DNA of 43,387 nt. Source: Alphaproteobacteria bacterium (lineage in GTDB: Bacteria; Pseudomonadota; Alphaproteobacteria; SMXS01). The stretch is from NCBI GenBank assembly GCA_028284945.1, contig JANQQJ010000011.1, forward strand, positions 1 through 43,387. The letters are read 5' to 3'. Below the pieces are notes generated by a model, which had not been told where the DNA came from, ran no database searches, and worked only from the letters and a program-made list of their open reading frames with translations. Made by a program: the position numbers and the translations under genes. Numbering within the stretch: position 1 is the stretch's first letter; the number at the start of each line of letters is the position of its first letter. Below, piece after piece: positions 18,290 to 27,754 of the stretch.

Positions 18290-18304
18290 GTTCTTGTATC
18301 GCTC
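18290..18304 (+). promoter_or_regulatory. Near-consensus LexA (SOS) box upstream of uvrB
   Basis: GTTC-TTGTATC-GCTC matches the alphaproteobacterial LexA site GTTC-N7-GTTC with one mismatch and ends 23 bases before the uvrB start codon. SOS control of uvrB is established in E. coli, so the location is sensible, but the match is imperfect. Confidence 0.45.
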
Positions 18305-18327
18305 ATCTGACCGTATAGATTTGGGCC

Positions 18328-20526
18328 ATGTCCGAACCAATGCTTGCCGATAATACCTACCCGTTCGAATTCGACCGGGTGCAGCTCCCTGAAAAGGGTG
18401 AAGGCGGCATTCCGTTAAAGGCCGTCAGCCCGTTTGAACCGGCCGGTGATCAGCCGGATGCGATCAAGGAATTGGTTTCCGGCCTGGAAACCGGAGAGCG
18501 CGATCAGGTGCTGCTGGGTGTGACCGGGTCGGGAAAAACCTTCACCATGACCAAGGTGATCGAGGCGGTTCAAAAGCCGACCTTGATTCTGGCGCCCAAC
18601 AAGACCTTGGCTGCCCAGCTTTACGGTGAGATGAAAAACTTTTTTCCGGACAATGCGGTCGAGTATTTCGTTTCCTACTACGACTATTACCAGCCGGAAG
18701 CCTATATCCCGCGGACGGACACCTATATCGAGAAGGAATCCAGCATCAACGCGCAGATTGACCGGATGCGGCATTCGGCGACCCGGGCGCTGCTGGAACG
18801 CGACGATGTTGTCATCGTCGCATCGGTGTCCTGCATCTACGGCATCGGGTCTGTCGAGACTTATTCAAAGATGACTGCCGAGGTGAAACTGGGCGACACA
18901 ATCGAACGCGCACAGCTGCTGCGCCGGTTCGCCGAACTTCAATATAAGCGCAACGACCAGGTGCTCGCGCGCGGCACGTTCCGGGCCCGCGGCGACGTGA
19001 TCGAGCTGTTCCCCAGCCATTATGAAGACCGTTGCTGGCGGATTTCATTGTTCGGGGACGAGGTCGAAAGCATTGTCGAATTCGACCCGCTGACGGGCGA
19101 AAAGACCGCCAAACTGGACTCGATAAAGGTCTATCCCAGTTCGCACTATGTCACGCCGCGTCCGACGCTCGATCAGGCCGTCAAGCAGATCAAGTTCGAC
19201 CTGGATCAACAGCTCGAGGTCTTCCGACGCGAGGGTAAGTTGTTGGAGGCGGAGCGGCTGGAACAGCGCACCACCTATGACATCGAAACCATGATGGCGA
19301 CAGGGGTCTGTGCCGGCATCGAGAACTATTCCCGTTATCTGACAGGCCGTCCGCCCGGTGCGCCGCCGCCCACCCTGTTCGAATATCTGCCGGAAGACGC
19401 GCTGGTGATCGTTGACGAAAGCCATGTCACCGTCGGCCAGCTCAACGGCATGTATAACGGCGACTTCCGCCGCAAAACGGTGCTGGCCGAGTTCGGTTTC
19501 CGGCTGCCCAGCTGCATCGATAACCGCCCCCTGAAGTTCGTTGAATGGAACGCCATGCGGCCGCAGACCGTTTATGTCTCGGCGACGCCGGGTTCATGGG
19601 AGTTAGAACAATCCGGGGGCGTCTTTGTCGAGCAGATCATCCGTCCCACAGGGCTGACCGACCCGGACATCTTTATCCGGCCGGTGGAGAGCCAGGTCGA
19701 TGATCTGATTGCCGAGTGTAAGGAGGTCGCCGCCAAGGGGCAGCGCGTTCTGGTCACCACACTGACCAAGCGCATGGCGGAGGACTTGACCGAGTACCTG
19801 CATGAGAACGGCCTGCGTGTCCGCTATATGCATTCCGACATCGATACGCTGGAGCGGATCGAGATCATTCGCGATCTGCGGCTCGGCGTGTTCGATGTGT
19901 TGGTGGGCATCAACCTGCTGCGCGAGGGGCTCGACATTCCCGAATGTGCGCTGGTGGCCATTCTGGACGCCGACAAGGAAGGGTTTCTGAGGTCCGAAAC
20001 CTCGCTGGTCCAGACCATCGGCCGCGCGGCGCGGAATGTTGAGGGCCGCGTAATTCTTTACGCCGACAACATTACCGGCTCATTGAAGCGCGCGATGGAA
20101 GAAACCGAACGCCGCCGCGCCAAACAGGATGCCTATAACGAGAAGCACGGCATCACACCGGAGACGATCAAGAAAGAAATCAGTGATGTGATGCAAAGCG
20201 TCTATGAGGCAGACTATGTCACTGTCGATACGGGCGAAAGCGACGTCGAGCATCTGGTCGGACATAATCTGAAGGCGCATCTAGATGACATGAACAAACG
20301 GATGCTTGAGGCCGCGGCGAATCTTGAATTCGAGGAAGCCGCGCGGCTGCGCGATGAAATCCAGCGCCTGGAAGCCAACGAGCTGGCGGTGGCGGGTAAC
20401 CCACTGGCCAAGGTGATTGACGGGCAGCAGTCGCCCTATCGCGGTAAGGCAAGTGGCCGTTCATCGTCCGGCCGTCCTGGGACAAGGCAATTCAAGAAAA
20501 AGGGGCGAAAAACCCACTTCAAGTAG
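18328..20526 (+). CDS. uvrB: Excinuclease ABC subunit B
   Basis: A 732-residue UvrB, the damage-verifying helicase-like subunit of nucleotide excision repair. Walker A is GVTGSGKT (about residue 65), the beta-hairpin that clamps DNA contains [20 protein letters not shown], the Walker B-type box is DESH, and the second helicase domain ends with QTIGRAARN. The C-terminal UVR motif [13 protein letters not shown] (about 670-690) binds UvrC. A basic Ser/Gly/Lys-rich tail follows. Length and order are normal. Confidence 0.97.
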   Translation: MSEPMLADNTYPFEFDRVQLPEKGEGGIPLKAVSPFEPAGDQPDAIKELVSGLETGERDQVLLGVTGSGKTFTMTKVIEAVQKPTLILAPNKTLAAQLYGEMKNFFPDNAVEYFVSYYDYYQPEAYIPRTDTYIEKESSINAQIDRMRHSATRALLERDDVVIVASVSCIYGIGSVETYSKMTAEVKLGDTIERAQLLRRFAELQYKRNDQVLARGTFRARGDVIELFPSHYEDRCWRISLFGDEVESIVEFDPLTGEKTAKLDSIKVYPSSHYVTPRPTLDQAVKQIKFDLDQQLEVFRREGKLLEAERLEQRTTYDIETMMATGVCAGIENYSRYLTGRPPGAPPPTLFEYLPEDALVIVDESHVTVGQLNGMYNGDFRRKTVLAEFGFRLPSCIDNRPLKFVEWNAMRPQTVYVSATPGSWELEQSGGVFVEQIIRPTGLTDPDIFIRPVESQVDDLIAECKEVAAKGQRVLVTTLTKRMAEDLTEYLHENGLRVRYMHSDIDTLERIEIIRDLRLGVFDVLVGINLLREGLDIPECALVAILDADKEGFLRSETSLVQTIGRAARNVEGRVILYADNITGSLKRAMEETERRRAKQDAYNEKHGITPETIKKEISDVMQSVYEADYVTVDTGESDVEHLVGHNLKAHLDDMNKRMLEAAANLEFEEAARLRDEIQRLEANELAVAGNPLAKVIDGQQSPYRGKASGRSSSGRPGTRQFKKKGRKTHFK

Positions 20527-20626
20527 GGTTGATTCGAGCGCCAAGGCCTACATTTCTGACCGTCGCCTGCGTGGAAGCCGTTAACAATCTCCGCTAATCG
20601 GTTTGTGACGCAAAAAGTCCTGTCTG

Positions 20627-20640
20627 TTGATTCTGATCAA
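20627..20640 (+). promoter_or_regulatory. Perfect FNR/FixK-type anaerobox
   Basis: TTGAT-TCTG-ATCAA matches the FNR/FixK consensus TTGAT-N4-ATCAA at all ten positions and is extended by one more pair (GTTGAT...ATCAAC). It is centred 65 bases before the ATG of the small membrane protein gene at 20699. An activator at -41.5 would put the transcript start near 20675, which fits. No well-conserved -10 is visible, consistent with activator dependence. Confidence 0.7.
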
Positions 20641-20698
20641 CGCGCGTGCGGCCGTGGCCGGTCAAGGTGTATCCATCAGACAAGCGATGGAGCAGACA

Positions 20699-20866
20699 AT
20701 GAGTGAAATGGTCTTGGTAATTCCCGTCATCGGCCTCACCTTCGCGGTAGGTGCGGGCGTGGTTTACATCCTGAAAGGTTATGTAAAGCAGCGTGAGGCC
20801 ATTTCGCCGGTCAAAGAGACCGTGGAGGAAGTGGTTGAGCAGGAAGAGTACCTGCAAGCTGCTTAA
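20699..20866 (+). CDS. 55-residue single-pass membrane protein, unknown function
   Basis: The product starts MSEMVLVIPVIGLTFAVGAGVV, giving one transmembrane helix (about residues 3-24), then a basic stretch LKGYVKQRE and an acidic C-terminal tail VKETVEEVVEQEEYLQ. I chose the ATG at 20699 because GGAG lies six bases before it; a longer reading from a TTG at 20627 would begin inside the FNR-type box. It is flanked by its own regulatory box and strong terminator, so it looks like a monocistronic, oxygen-regulated gene. Such small proteins often stabilise respiratory or photosynthetic complexes; that is only an inference here. I do not recognise a family. Confidence 0.75.
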   Translation: MSEMVLVIPVIGLTFAVGAGVVYILKGYVKQREAISPVKETVEEVVEQEEYLQAA

Positions 20867-20871
20867 GCTGT

Positions 20872-20955
20872 CCGCCCGGTGACCTAACGGGCGGTGCAAA
20901 AGAGATCAGTTGGCGGGTCTGGGTTTACCTTCGGGTGAGCCCGGCTCGCTTTTTT
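20872..20955 (+). terminator. Intrinsic terminator of the 55-aa protein gene
   Basis: The main hairpin pairs 20913-20929 with 20934-20949 (GCGGGTC and GGGTTTACC against GGTGAGCCC and GGCTCGC, with wobble pairs and one bulged T) around a TTCG tetraloop, followed directly by six T (20950-20955). A smaller stem CCGCCCG/CGGGCGG (20872-20894) precedes it. Confidence 0.85.
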
Positions 20956-20990
20956 GTTGTTTTGGCCGGGCCGAATTGCCTTCCCTAGAT

Positions 20991-21021
20991 AAAAATCAGC
21001 CGGGCTCTAGGAGCCCGGCTG
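20991..21021 (-). terminator. Minus-strand intrinsic terminator
   Basis: A perfect 11-base-pair stem CAGCCGGGCTC / GAGCCCGGCTG with loop TAG (20997-21021) is followed on the minus strand by ATTTTT. It would end transcripts coming leftward from the LysR gene, whose stop is 280 bases away, or from a separate small RNA in between. Confidence 0.7.
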
Positions 21022-21303
21022 AAGAGGGAAGACTTCACGTCTTGGGGAGACGATGAAATTGGGATGGTCCTGAAACGGGGAGGAAAAAGGACCGTCCCGG
21101 AAAGCACTCAATATGAGGAGCGCTCTCCATGACCAAGAAGGTAGTTGTGCACCGCAATACTAACCAGCGCGTTTGCGATATATGAGCCATGCGCTTCACG
21201 CATGAATGTAGGGATAATTCTTATAAATCAAATATTTATATGATTTCACCCGGCGCAAAACCCAGGTTTTTGCAGCGCAGCAATACCGATTGGTAACAAA
21301 ACT
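21022..21303. other. Unexplained structured intergenic region
   Basis: No clear gene is present between the minus-strand terminator and the LysR stop. The half near 21030-21100 can fold strongly: CGTCT-TGGGG-AGACG, then GGGATGGTCCT (21061-21071) against AGGACCGTCCC (about 21088-21098) with one wobble. On the plus strand GAGGAG precedes an 18-codon frame (21129-21185, starting MTKKVVVHR). The half near 21200-21250 is AT-rich and could hold a promoter. Candidates are a small RNA, a long 3' UTR of LysR or a tiny gene. Confidence 0.4.
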
Positions 21304-22200
21304 TTAGAATTCCTCGCTGCGGACCTGTTCGATCAGGAAATCACGGAACGCGCTGATCCGTGTGACATTCCGCAATTCTTCCGGGTAGACAAAGTAGGTT
21401 TTGAAGGTTGGCCCCTCCATCTCGGGCATCACACGGACCAGGCCTGCATTGTTCTGGGCAATATAGTCCGGCAGGGCCGCCAGCCCGATCCCGCTCTCGA
21501 CCGCTTGCAGAATGCCGTAGATGTTATTGACGCTGAGCGCGGGCTCGCGAACGTGGTTGGAAGATCCGGCATGGATGATCCAGTTCAGATCCTGCAAGGC
21601 TCGCGGCGCTTCAGGCCCGTAGCTGATCAGCGTGTGCTGATCCAGTTCCTGTTCGTTCTTCGGTTCGCCGTGATTTGCGACGTAATCCGGTGATGCATAA
21701 AGGTGGTAGTGCACGGTCATCAGCGGGCGTTGAATGAGATCCGGCTGATGCGGTGGATGAAACCGGATCGCGACATCGGATTCGCGCATCGCGATATCAA
21801 TTTCTGTATCGGACAGCAGCAGATTGATCTTGATGTCCGGATAGGCCTCTCTGAACGTATGCAAATGCGGCACCAGCCAGGTGGAGCCGAAGCCGACGGT
21901 CGTCGTAACGTTCAACGTTCCTGTTGCAGAGGTTCGGCTGTCCCGCAGGACAGATTCCGTGCGTTCCAGACGGACAAAAACTTCACTGACCGTCTCGAAC
22001 AGGGTTTCGCCTTGCTCTGTCAGGATCAGGCCGCGGGGATGGCGGTGAAACAGTGGGAATCCCAGGCTGTCTTCCAGCCCCGACACCTGTCGGCTGATCG
22101 CCGACTGGCTAAGGTTCAACTCGTCGCTGGCGTGGGTAAAGCTGCCTGCTTTGGCGACGGAGTAAAATGTCCGTAATTTGTCCCAGTCCATTGAGGTCAT
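21304..22200 (-). CDS. LysR-family transcriptional regulator
   Basis: A 298-residue LysR regulator. The N-terminal helix-turn-helix (about residues 8-65) contains FYSVAKAGSFTHASDELNLSQSAISRQVSGLE and GFPLFHRHPRGLILTEQG. The co-inducer domain follows with the common TTTVGFGSTWLVPHL and LLSDTEIDIAMRESDVAIRFHPP stretch. The effector is unknown. It lies 39 bases downstream of trxB on the same strand and may be co-transcribed with it. Confidence 0.93.
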   Translation of the reverse strand: MTSMDWDKLRTFYSVAKAGSFTHASDELNLSQSAISRQVSGLEDSLGFPLFHRHPRGLILTEQGETLFETVSEVFVRLERTESVLRDSRTSATGTLNVTTTVGFGSTWLVPHLHTFREAYPDIKINLLLSDTEIDIAMRESDVAIRFHPPHQPDLIQRPLMTVHYHLYASPDYVANHGEPKNEQELDQHTLISYGPEAPRALQDLNWIIHAGSSNHVREPALSVNNIYGILQAVESGIGLAALPDYIAQNNAGLVRVMPEMEGPTFKTYFVYPEELRNVTRISAFRDFLIEQVRSEEF

Positions 22201-22239
22201 AGCGCCCCCTATACGCGCGGATCGACCCGATAGGTCACT

Positions 22240-23208
22240 TTACTCCGCGGCTTGCTGTGCCGGCACATCCTGTTCGGCAAGGAATTTTTCTGCTTCGAGC
22301 GCTGCCATGCAGCCCATCCCGGCCGCGGTGACCGCCTGACGGTAAATCTTGTCTGTCACATCGCCAGCGGCATAAACGCCCTCGATGGAGGTTGCCGTGC
22401 TGTCCGGGGCTTTCAGGATATAGCCACCGTCATCCATGTCGACCTGACCCTTGAACAGCTCGGTCGATGGGCTGTGGCCAATGGCAACGAACACGCCATG
22501 CGCCGGCAGCTCCTGGGTTTCGCCGGTTTTAGCGTGCGCCAGCCGCACGCCGGTAACACCCAGCGGGTCTTGATCCCCAAGGATGTCTTCAACCACGTGA
22601 TCCCAGACCACCTCGATCTTGTCATGCGCGAACAGGCGTTGCTGCAGGATTTTTTCGGCCCTCAGCTCATCGCGCCGATGCACCAGGGTCACTTTGGACG
22701 CGAAATTGGTCAGGAAGAGCGCTTCTTCAACGGCTGTGTTGCCGCCGCCGATTACGATGACTTCTTTCTCGCGATAGAAAAACCCGTCGCACGTCGCGCA
22801 GGCGGAAACCCCAAACCCCTGAAACGTCTGTTCGCCGGGCAGGCCCAGCCATTTGGCTTGCGCACCGGTCGCAATGATCAGCGAGTCGCCGACATATTCC
22901 GTTCCCGAATCTCCAACGGCAACAAAAGGCCGTTTGTTCAGGTCCACAGACACAATCGTGTCAGAGATAATCTGGGTGCCGACATGCTCGGCCTGCGCCT
23001 GCATCTGTTCCATCAACCAGGGGCCCTGCACAACATCGGCAAAGCCCGGATAGTTCTCCACATCCGTGGTGATGGTCAGCTGGCCCCCGGGTTGAATACC
23101 CTGGACAATGACCGGGTTCAGCGCAGCGCGTGCCGCATAGATGGCGGCAGTATATCCCGCCGGCCCTGATCCGATTATCAGAACCTTTGTCTCGACCCGT
23201 TCTGTCAT
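22240..23208 (-). CDS. trxB: Thioredoxin reductase
   Basis: A 322-residue low-molecular-weight thioredoxin reductase, moving electrons from NADPH via FAD to thioredoxin. FAD-binding GSGPAGYTAAIYAARA is at 13-28, the redox-active disulfide is Cys137-Ala-Thr-Cys140 in ACATCDGFFY, the NADPH site is VIGGGNTAVEEALFL, and the C-terminal FAD motif GVYAAGDV is present. I chose the ATG at 23208: GGGAG lies seven bases upstream and the longer frame to 23394 adds 62 non-conserved residues. It is divergent from the Lrp-type gene. Confidence 0.96.
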   Translation of the reverse strand: MTERVETKVLIIGSGPAGYTAAIYAARAALNPVIVQGIQPGGQLTITTDVENYPGFADVVQGPWLMEQMQAQAEHVGTQIISDTIVSVDLNKRPFVAVGDSGTEYVGDSLIIATGAQAKWLGLPGEQTFQGFGVSACATCDGFFYREKEVIVIGGGNTAVEEALFLTNFASKVTLVHRRDELRAEKILQQRLFAHDKIEVVWDHVVEDILGDQDPLGVTGVRLAHAKTGETQELPAHGVFVAIGHSPSTELFKGQVDMDDGGYILKAPDSTATSIEGVYAAGDVTDKIYRQAVTAAGMGCMAALEAEKFLAEQDVPAQQAAE

Positions 23209-23287
23209 GACGTCACTCCCGGAAAGGGCTTCAATGGCCCCTTCATTTAGTCTTGTTATATGCAAACGCAAGGACACTCTAAAAGCA

Positions 23288-23312
23288 GGTCTGCCCCCCG
23301 GCAAGGCAGACC
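23288..23312. other. Hairpin in the trxB-Lrp intergenic region
   Basis: GGTCTGCC (23288-23295) and GGCAGACC (23305-23312) form a perfect eight-base-pair stem with a nine-base loop in the trxB leader region. There is no T-run, so it is not an intrinsic terminator; it could affect trxB mRNA or bind a regulator. Confidence 0.35.
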
Positions 23313-23363
23313 GGCACCGGTCATATGCCGAATAGATTTCGTTTCCAAATGTTCTCAATTTTT

Positions 23364-23376
23364 GTAATTTAATTAC
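23364..23376. promoter_or_regulatory. Palindromic operator candidate upstream of Lrp-family gene
   Basis: GTAATTTAATTAC is a perfect 13-base palindrome in an AT-rich stretch 33 bases before the Lrp start. Lrp/AsnC proteins typically bind AT-rich palindromes in their own promoters, so autoregulation is a reasonable reading. Confidence 0.45.
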
Positions 23377-23408
23377 GCGGATTTCCCGCTTCACATCTCG
23401 AGGACCCG

Positions 23409-23873
23409 ATGAAACTGGACGACATTGACCGCAAGATCTTGCGGTTGCTGCAGGAAAATGGCCGGATGACCAATGTTGAGTTGTCGCGGCAGGTCGGTAT
23501 TTCGGCGCCGCCCTGCCTTCGGCGTGTCCGCGCGCTGGAAAAAAACGGCTATATCGAAGGTTATCACGCGGCGGTCAATGCCACCGAATTGGGGTTCGGG
23601 ATCACGGTCTTTGCGATGGTCGGGCTGCACTCGCAGGCGGAAGCCGACCTGAAAGCGTTCGAGGGACTGGTGATCAGCTGGCCGATGGTTCGCGAGTGCC
23701 ACATGCTCAACGGGGAAATCGACTTCATCCTGAAGATCGTAGCCCACGACCTAAACGAGTTTCAGGCGTTTTTGACGTCGGAGCTGACGCCGGCACCCAA
23801 TGTGGCAAGCGTCAAAACCGCGCTCACCATCCGCAGCGCCAAGACCGAACCCGGTGTGCCGTTTGAGTTGTAG
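23409..23873 (+). CDS. Lrp/AsnC-family transcriptional regulator
   Basis: A 154-residue Lrp-type regulator with an N-terminal helix-turn-helix (LDDIDRKILRLLQENGRMTN, then LSRQVGISAPPCLRRVRALE) and a C-terminal RAM/ligand-binding domain (GFGITVFAMVGL, ECHMLNGEIDFILKIVAHDL). Family members sense amino acids; the ligand here is unknown. GAGG five bases before the ATG supports the start. It is divergent from trxB and convergent with greA. Confidence 0.93.
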   Translation: MKLDDIDRKILRLLQENGRMTNVELSRQVGISAPPCLRRVRALEKNGYIEGYHAAVNATELGFGITVFAMVGLHSQAEADLKAFEGLVISWPMVRECHMLNGEIDFILKIVAHDLNEFQAFLTSELTPAPNVASVKTALTIRSAKTEPGVPFEL

Positions 23874-23885
23874 GATTTTGATTTA

Positions 23886-23906
23886 GGGGAACAGTATTCC
23901 CCAAAT
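23886..23906. terminator. Weak hairpin terminator between Lrp gene and greA
   Basis: GGGGAA-CAGTA-TTCCCC forms a six-base-pair stem followed on the plus strand by AAATTTT. It lies between convergent genes and may end both transcripts, though the stem is short and the T-run interrupted. Confidence 0.5.
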
Positions 23907-23908
23907 TT

Positions 23909-24382
23909 TCAGACGTACTTCACTTCCAGAATCTCATAGGCGCGCTGGCCGCCGGGGGCCGCGAAATCGACCTCGTCGCCTTCGGATTTGCCGATCAGCG
24001 CCCGCGCCAAGGGTGAGCTGATGGACAACAAGCCGTTCGCGATGTCGGATTCCACTTCACCGACGATCTGATAGGTCTTTTCCTCGTCGGTCTCGATATC
24101 CACGAGCGTTACAGTCGCGCCGAACATCACCGTATCGCCGGACAATTTTGACACGTCGATCACGTCGGCCAGCGAGATCGTCGCTTCCAGCTCGACAATC
24201 TGGCCTTCGATGAAGGACTGGCGTTCTTTGGCGGCGTGATATTCAGCGTTCTCCGACAGGTCACCATGCTCACGCGCTTCGGCGATGGCACGGATAACCG
24301 CGGGCCGCTCATCATGTTTGAAACGGCGCAAATCGCTTTCGAGCCGCTCGAGGCCCGACGCCGTCATCGGAATCTTTTCCAT
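23909..24382 (-). CDS. greA: Transcription elongation factor GreA
   Basis: A 157-residue GreA that rescues backtracked RNA polymerase by stimulating transcript cleavage. The N-terminal coiled coil (MEKIPMTASGLERLESDLRR and the acidic tip DLSENAEYHAAKERQ) and the C-terminal FKBP-like domain (VGEVESDIANGLLSISSPLARALIGKSEGD) are complete and of usual length. It is 75 bases downstream of carB on the same strand. Confidence 0.97.
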   Translation of the reverse strand: MEKIPMTASGLERLESDLRRFKHDERPAVIRAIAEAREHGDLSENAEYHAAKERQSFIEGQIVELEATISLADVIDVSKLSGDTVMFGATVTLVDIETDEEKTYQIVGEVESDIANGLLSISSPLARALIGKSEGDEVDFAAPGGQRAYEILEVKYV

Positions 24383-24457
24383 TTATGCGTCCTTGTATCC
24401 CAGACGTAGAAGAACAAAGAACCGAGTGGGGTGCCGCCCCGCCCGGCCCTTACAGGA

Positions 24458-27400
24458 TTAATTAGAATAGGATTGCAGGCTGGCGACTTCAAGGCTGCCG
24501 GATTTGGTTGTTTCGATGGCTAAAACGGCCGCCATCGCGCCGGCAACGGTGGTGTAGTAGGGGACCCGGTCCAACAGCGCCGTGCGCCGGATGGAGAAAC
24601 TGTCGGCGATGGCCTGCGCGCCCTCTGTCGTGTTGAATACCAGTTGAACGTCGCCATTCTTCATCGCATCGACAATATGCGGCCGGCCTTCCAGCACCTT
24701 ATTGACGCGTTCAACCTTAAGCCCCTGTTCGGCAAGGAAATTCGCGGTGCCCTTGGTGGCGACGATGTCAAATCCCATGGCGATCAGCCGGCGTGCAGGT
24801 TCCAGAATGCCGTCCTTATCCGCGTCCTTGACCGAAACGAAGACCGTGCCTTCATGAGGCAGCAGGGTGCCGCCCGCGATCTGTGACTTGGCAAAGGCTT
24901 TTTCGAAGCTCGCATCCAGCCCCATCACCTCGCCGGTGGAGCGCATTTCCGGCCCCAGAATCGTATCGACACCGGGGAATCGCGCGAACGGGAACACCGC
25001 TTCTTTCACCGCGATATGGTCCAGCGCGCGTTTTTCCGGTGCAAGATCGGCCAGTTTTTCGCCCGCCATGACGCGGGCGGCGATCTTGGCGATGGGTGAC
25101 CCTACTGCTTTGGCAACGAAGGGTACCGTGCGGCTGGCGCGCGGATTGACCTCAAGGATAAAAATGTCTTCGCCCTGGACCGCGAATTGCACATTCATCA
25201 GCCCGACAACATTCAACGCTTTGGCCAGTGCCTCTGTTTGCCGCTCGATTTCCGCAATAACATGGTCCGCCAGTGAATAGGGCGGCAGCGAACAGGCCGA
25301 GTCGCCGGAATGAACGCCCGCTTCTTCGATATGTTCCATGATCCCGGCCACCACGACGGTTTCGCCGTCGGCCAGCGCATCGACATCGACTTCAGTGGCC
25401 TGGCGCAGATAGCCGTCGATCAACACCGGGCTGTCGCCCGATACCCGAACCGCCTCTGTCATGTAGCGTTCAAGCTGTGCTGAATCGTGGACGATTTCCA
25501 TTGCCCGGCCGCCCAGCACATAGGACGGGCGGATCACAACGGGAAAGCCGATCTGGCTCACAATCTCACGGGCCTGCTCGGTCGAGGTGGCGATGCCGTT
25601 CGGCGGCTGCCGCAGGTTCAGGTCCTGCAGCAGGGCCTGAAACCGCTCGCGGTCTTCAGCCAGGTCAATCGCGTCGGGCGATGTGCCCAGGATCGGCACG
25701 CCTGCGGCTTCCAGGGCGCTGGCCAGTTTAAGAGGGGTCTGGCCACCGAACTGGACGATCACGCCTTTCAGGTTGCCGGTTTTTTGTTCAGTGCGGATCA
25801 GCTCGAGGACGTTTTCCTCCGACAGTGGCTCGAAATAGAGCCGGTCGGCCGTGTCATAGTCGGTCGACACTGTTTCAGGGTTACAGTTGACCATAATGGT
25901 CTCATAGCCCGCATCCGAAAGCGCATAGACCGCATGGACGCAGCAATAATCGAATTCAATGCCCTGGCCGATGCGGTTTGGGCCACCGCCCAGAATGATG
26001 ACCTTGTCGCGTCCGGTTGGATTGCTCTCGCATTCCCCGGCGCCGAATCCGCGCTCATAGGCGGAATACATATAGGGCGTCTTCGCCTCGAACTCGGCCG
26101 CGCAGGTATCGATCCGCTTGAATGAGGGATGCACACCGAGCGCGACGCGTTGTTCCATGACGTCTTCTTCTTCGACGCCGCTCAATTCAGCGATGCGGGC
26201 GTCGGAAAAGCCGAGCGATTTCAGATAGACCATCTCGTCCGCCGTGGCGGGCAGGCGGGTCTCGCGCAGCTTTTCTTCGGTCGCGACCAGCTTTTCGATC
26301 TGATCTAGGAACCAGGGGTCGTATTGCGTCGCGGCGCGGATCTGGTCCTGGCTCAGGCCTTCGCGGAACGCTTGTGCAACATAGAGAATGCGGTCCGGCG
26401 TTGGTTTCGACACGGCGGCCAACACCGCCTCTTTATCCGGATCATCCGGGTCATAGCCCGGTGCCTCGACTTCATTGAGCCCGGTCAAGTCGGTTTCCAG
26501 CGAGCACAGCGCTTTTTGCAGGCTCTCAGGGAAGGACCGGCCAATTGCCATGGCTTCCCCGACGGATTTCATGGCTGTTGTCAGGGTCGGCTCGCTGTTG
26601 GCGAATTTCTCAAACGCAAAGCGTGGAATTTTGGTAACCACATAGTCGATGGTCGGCTCGAACGAGGCGGGCGTGACGCCTGTGATGTCGTTATCGAGTT
26701 CGTCGAGCGTGTAGCCGACGGCCAGTTTTGCCGCGACCTTGGCGATGGGAAAGCCGGTCGCTTTCGACGCCAGTGCCGAGGAGCGTGAGACCCTTGGGTT
26801 CATCTCGATCACCACCAGGCGGCCATCGGCGGGGTTCACCGCGAATTGCACATTCGATCCGCCGGTCTCCACCCCGATTTCGCGCAGGCACGCGATCGAG
26901 GCATTGCGCATGATTTGATATTCTTTGTCGGTCAGCGTCAGCGCCGGGGCGACGGTGATCGAGTCGCCGGTGTGCACACCCATCGGGTCGACATTTTCAA
27001 TTGAGCAGATGATGATGCAGTTGTCCGCCTTGTCGCGGACGACCTCCATCTCATATTCCTTCCAGCCCAGCAGGCTTTCATCGATCAGAATTTGCCCGAC
27101 GGGGGAGGCTTCCAGTCCGGACCGGCAGATCTGCTCATATTCTTCGCGGTTATAGGCGATGCCACCGCCGGTGCCGCCCATGGTAAAGGCCGGGCGAATA
27201 ATGGCGGGCAGGCCGATATCTTCCAGCGCGTCCATCGCCTCGGCAAAGCCCATATTGCGGTCATAGCCGCGCAGCTTGCCATCCTCGTCGCGAATTTCGG
27301 GGGAAGACGCGATGGCAGCGCGCGGGTTTTCCAGCCCGATCCGGTCCATCGCCTCGCGGAACAATTGCCGGTCCTCGGCTTTTTCGATGGCTTGCTTATC

Positions 27401-27754
27401 CGCCCCGATCAGTTGCACGCCCAGCTCTTTCAGCGTGCCGTCTTCGACCAGCGCCATGGCCGCGTTGAGCGCGGTCTGACCACCCATGGTCGGCAGCAGC
27501 GCATCGGGCCGTTCGGCCTCAATGATCTTGCGGACGAATTCCGGCGTGATCGGCTCGACATAGGTGGCATCGGCCACCTCCGGGTCGGTCATGATCGTTG
27601 CCGGGTTCGAATTCACCAGAATGATCCGGTAGCCCTCTGACTTCAGCGCCCGGCAGGCCTGGGTGCCCGAATAGTCGAACTCGCAGGCCTGGCCGATAAT
27701 GATCGGCCCGGCCCCGATGATCAGAATGCTCTCAATGTCGGTGCGTTTAGGCAT
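24458..27754 (-). CDS. carB: Carbamoyl-phosphate synthase large subunit
   Basis: A 1098-residue CarB that makes carbamoyl phosphate from bicarbonate, ammonia delivered by CarA, and two ATP, for arginine and pyrimidine synthesis. Two homologous ATP-grasp halves are visible: the first with [17 protein letters not shown] and [18 protein letters not shown], the second with [15 protein letters not shown] and [18 protein letters not shown]. The C-terminal allosteric MGS-like domain contains [18 protein letters not shown]. It overlaps carA by eight bases. Confidence 0.98.
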   Translation of the reverse strand: MPKRTDIESILIIGAGPIIIGQACEFDYSGTQACRALKSEGYRIILVNSNPATIMTDPEVADATYVEPITPEFVRKIIEAERPDALLPTMGGQTALNAAMALVEDGTLKELGVQLIGADKQAIEKAEDRQLFREAMDRIGLENPRAAIASSPEIRDEDGKLRGYDRNMGFAEAMDALEDIGLPAIIRPAFTMGGTGGGIAYNREEYEQICRSGLEASPVGQILIDESLLGWKEYEMEVVRDKADNCIIICSIENVDPMGVHTGDSITVAPALTLTDKEYQIMRNASIACLREIGVETGGSNVQFAVNPADGRLVVIEMNPRVSRSSALASKATGFPIAKVAAKLAVGYTLDELDNDITGVTPASFEPTIDYVVTKIPRFAFEKFANSEPTLTTAMKSVGEAMAIGRSFPESLQKALCSLETDLTGLNEVEAPGYDPDDPDKEAVLAAVSKPTPDRILYVAQAFREGLSQDQIRAATQYDPWFLDQIEKLVATEEKLRETRLPATADEMVYLKSLGFSDARIAELSGVEEEDVMEQRVALGVHPSFKRIDTCAAEFEAKTPYMYSAYERGFGAGECESNPTGRDKVIILGGGPNRIGQGIEFDYCCVHAVYALSDAGYETIMVNCNPETVSTDYDTADRLYFEPLSEENVLELIRTEQKTGNLKGVIVQFGGQTPLKLASALEAAGVPILGTSPDAIDLAEDRERFQALLQDLNLRQPPNGIATSTEQAREIVSQIGFPVVIRPSYVLGGRAMEIVHDSAQLERYMTEAVRVSGDSPVLIDGYLRQATEVDVDALADGETVVVAGIMEHIEEAGVHSGDSACSLPPYSLADHVIAEIERQTEALAKALNVVGLMNVQFAVQGEDIFILEVNPRASRTVPFVAKAVGSPIAKIAARVMAGEKLADLAPEKRALDHIAVKEAVFPFARFPGVDTILGPEMRSTGEVMGLDASFEKAFAKSQIAGGTLLPHEGTVFVSVKDADKDGILEPARRLIAMGFDIVATKGTANFLAEQGLKVERVNKVLEGRPHIVDAMKNGDVQLVFNTTEGAQAIADSFSIRRTALLDRVPYYTTVAGAMAAVLAIETTKSGSLEVASLQSYSN

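Noticed and set aside
21129-21185. 18-codon frame starting MTKKVVVHR with GAGGAG upstream
   Set aside because: It is too short to support as a gene from sequence alone; kept only as part of the structured-region finding.
22252-23169. 305-codon plus-strand open frame
   Set aside because: It is antisense to trxB, with no recognisable motifs and no ribosome site.
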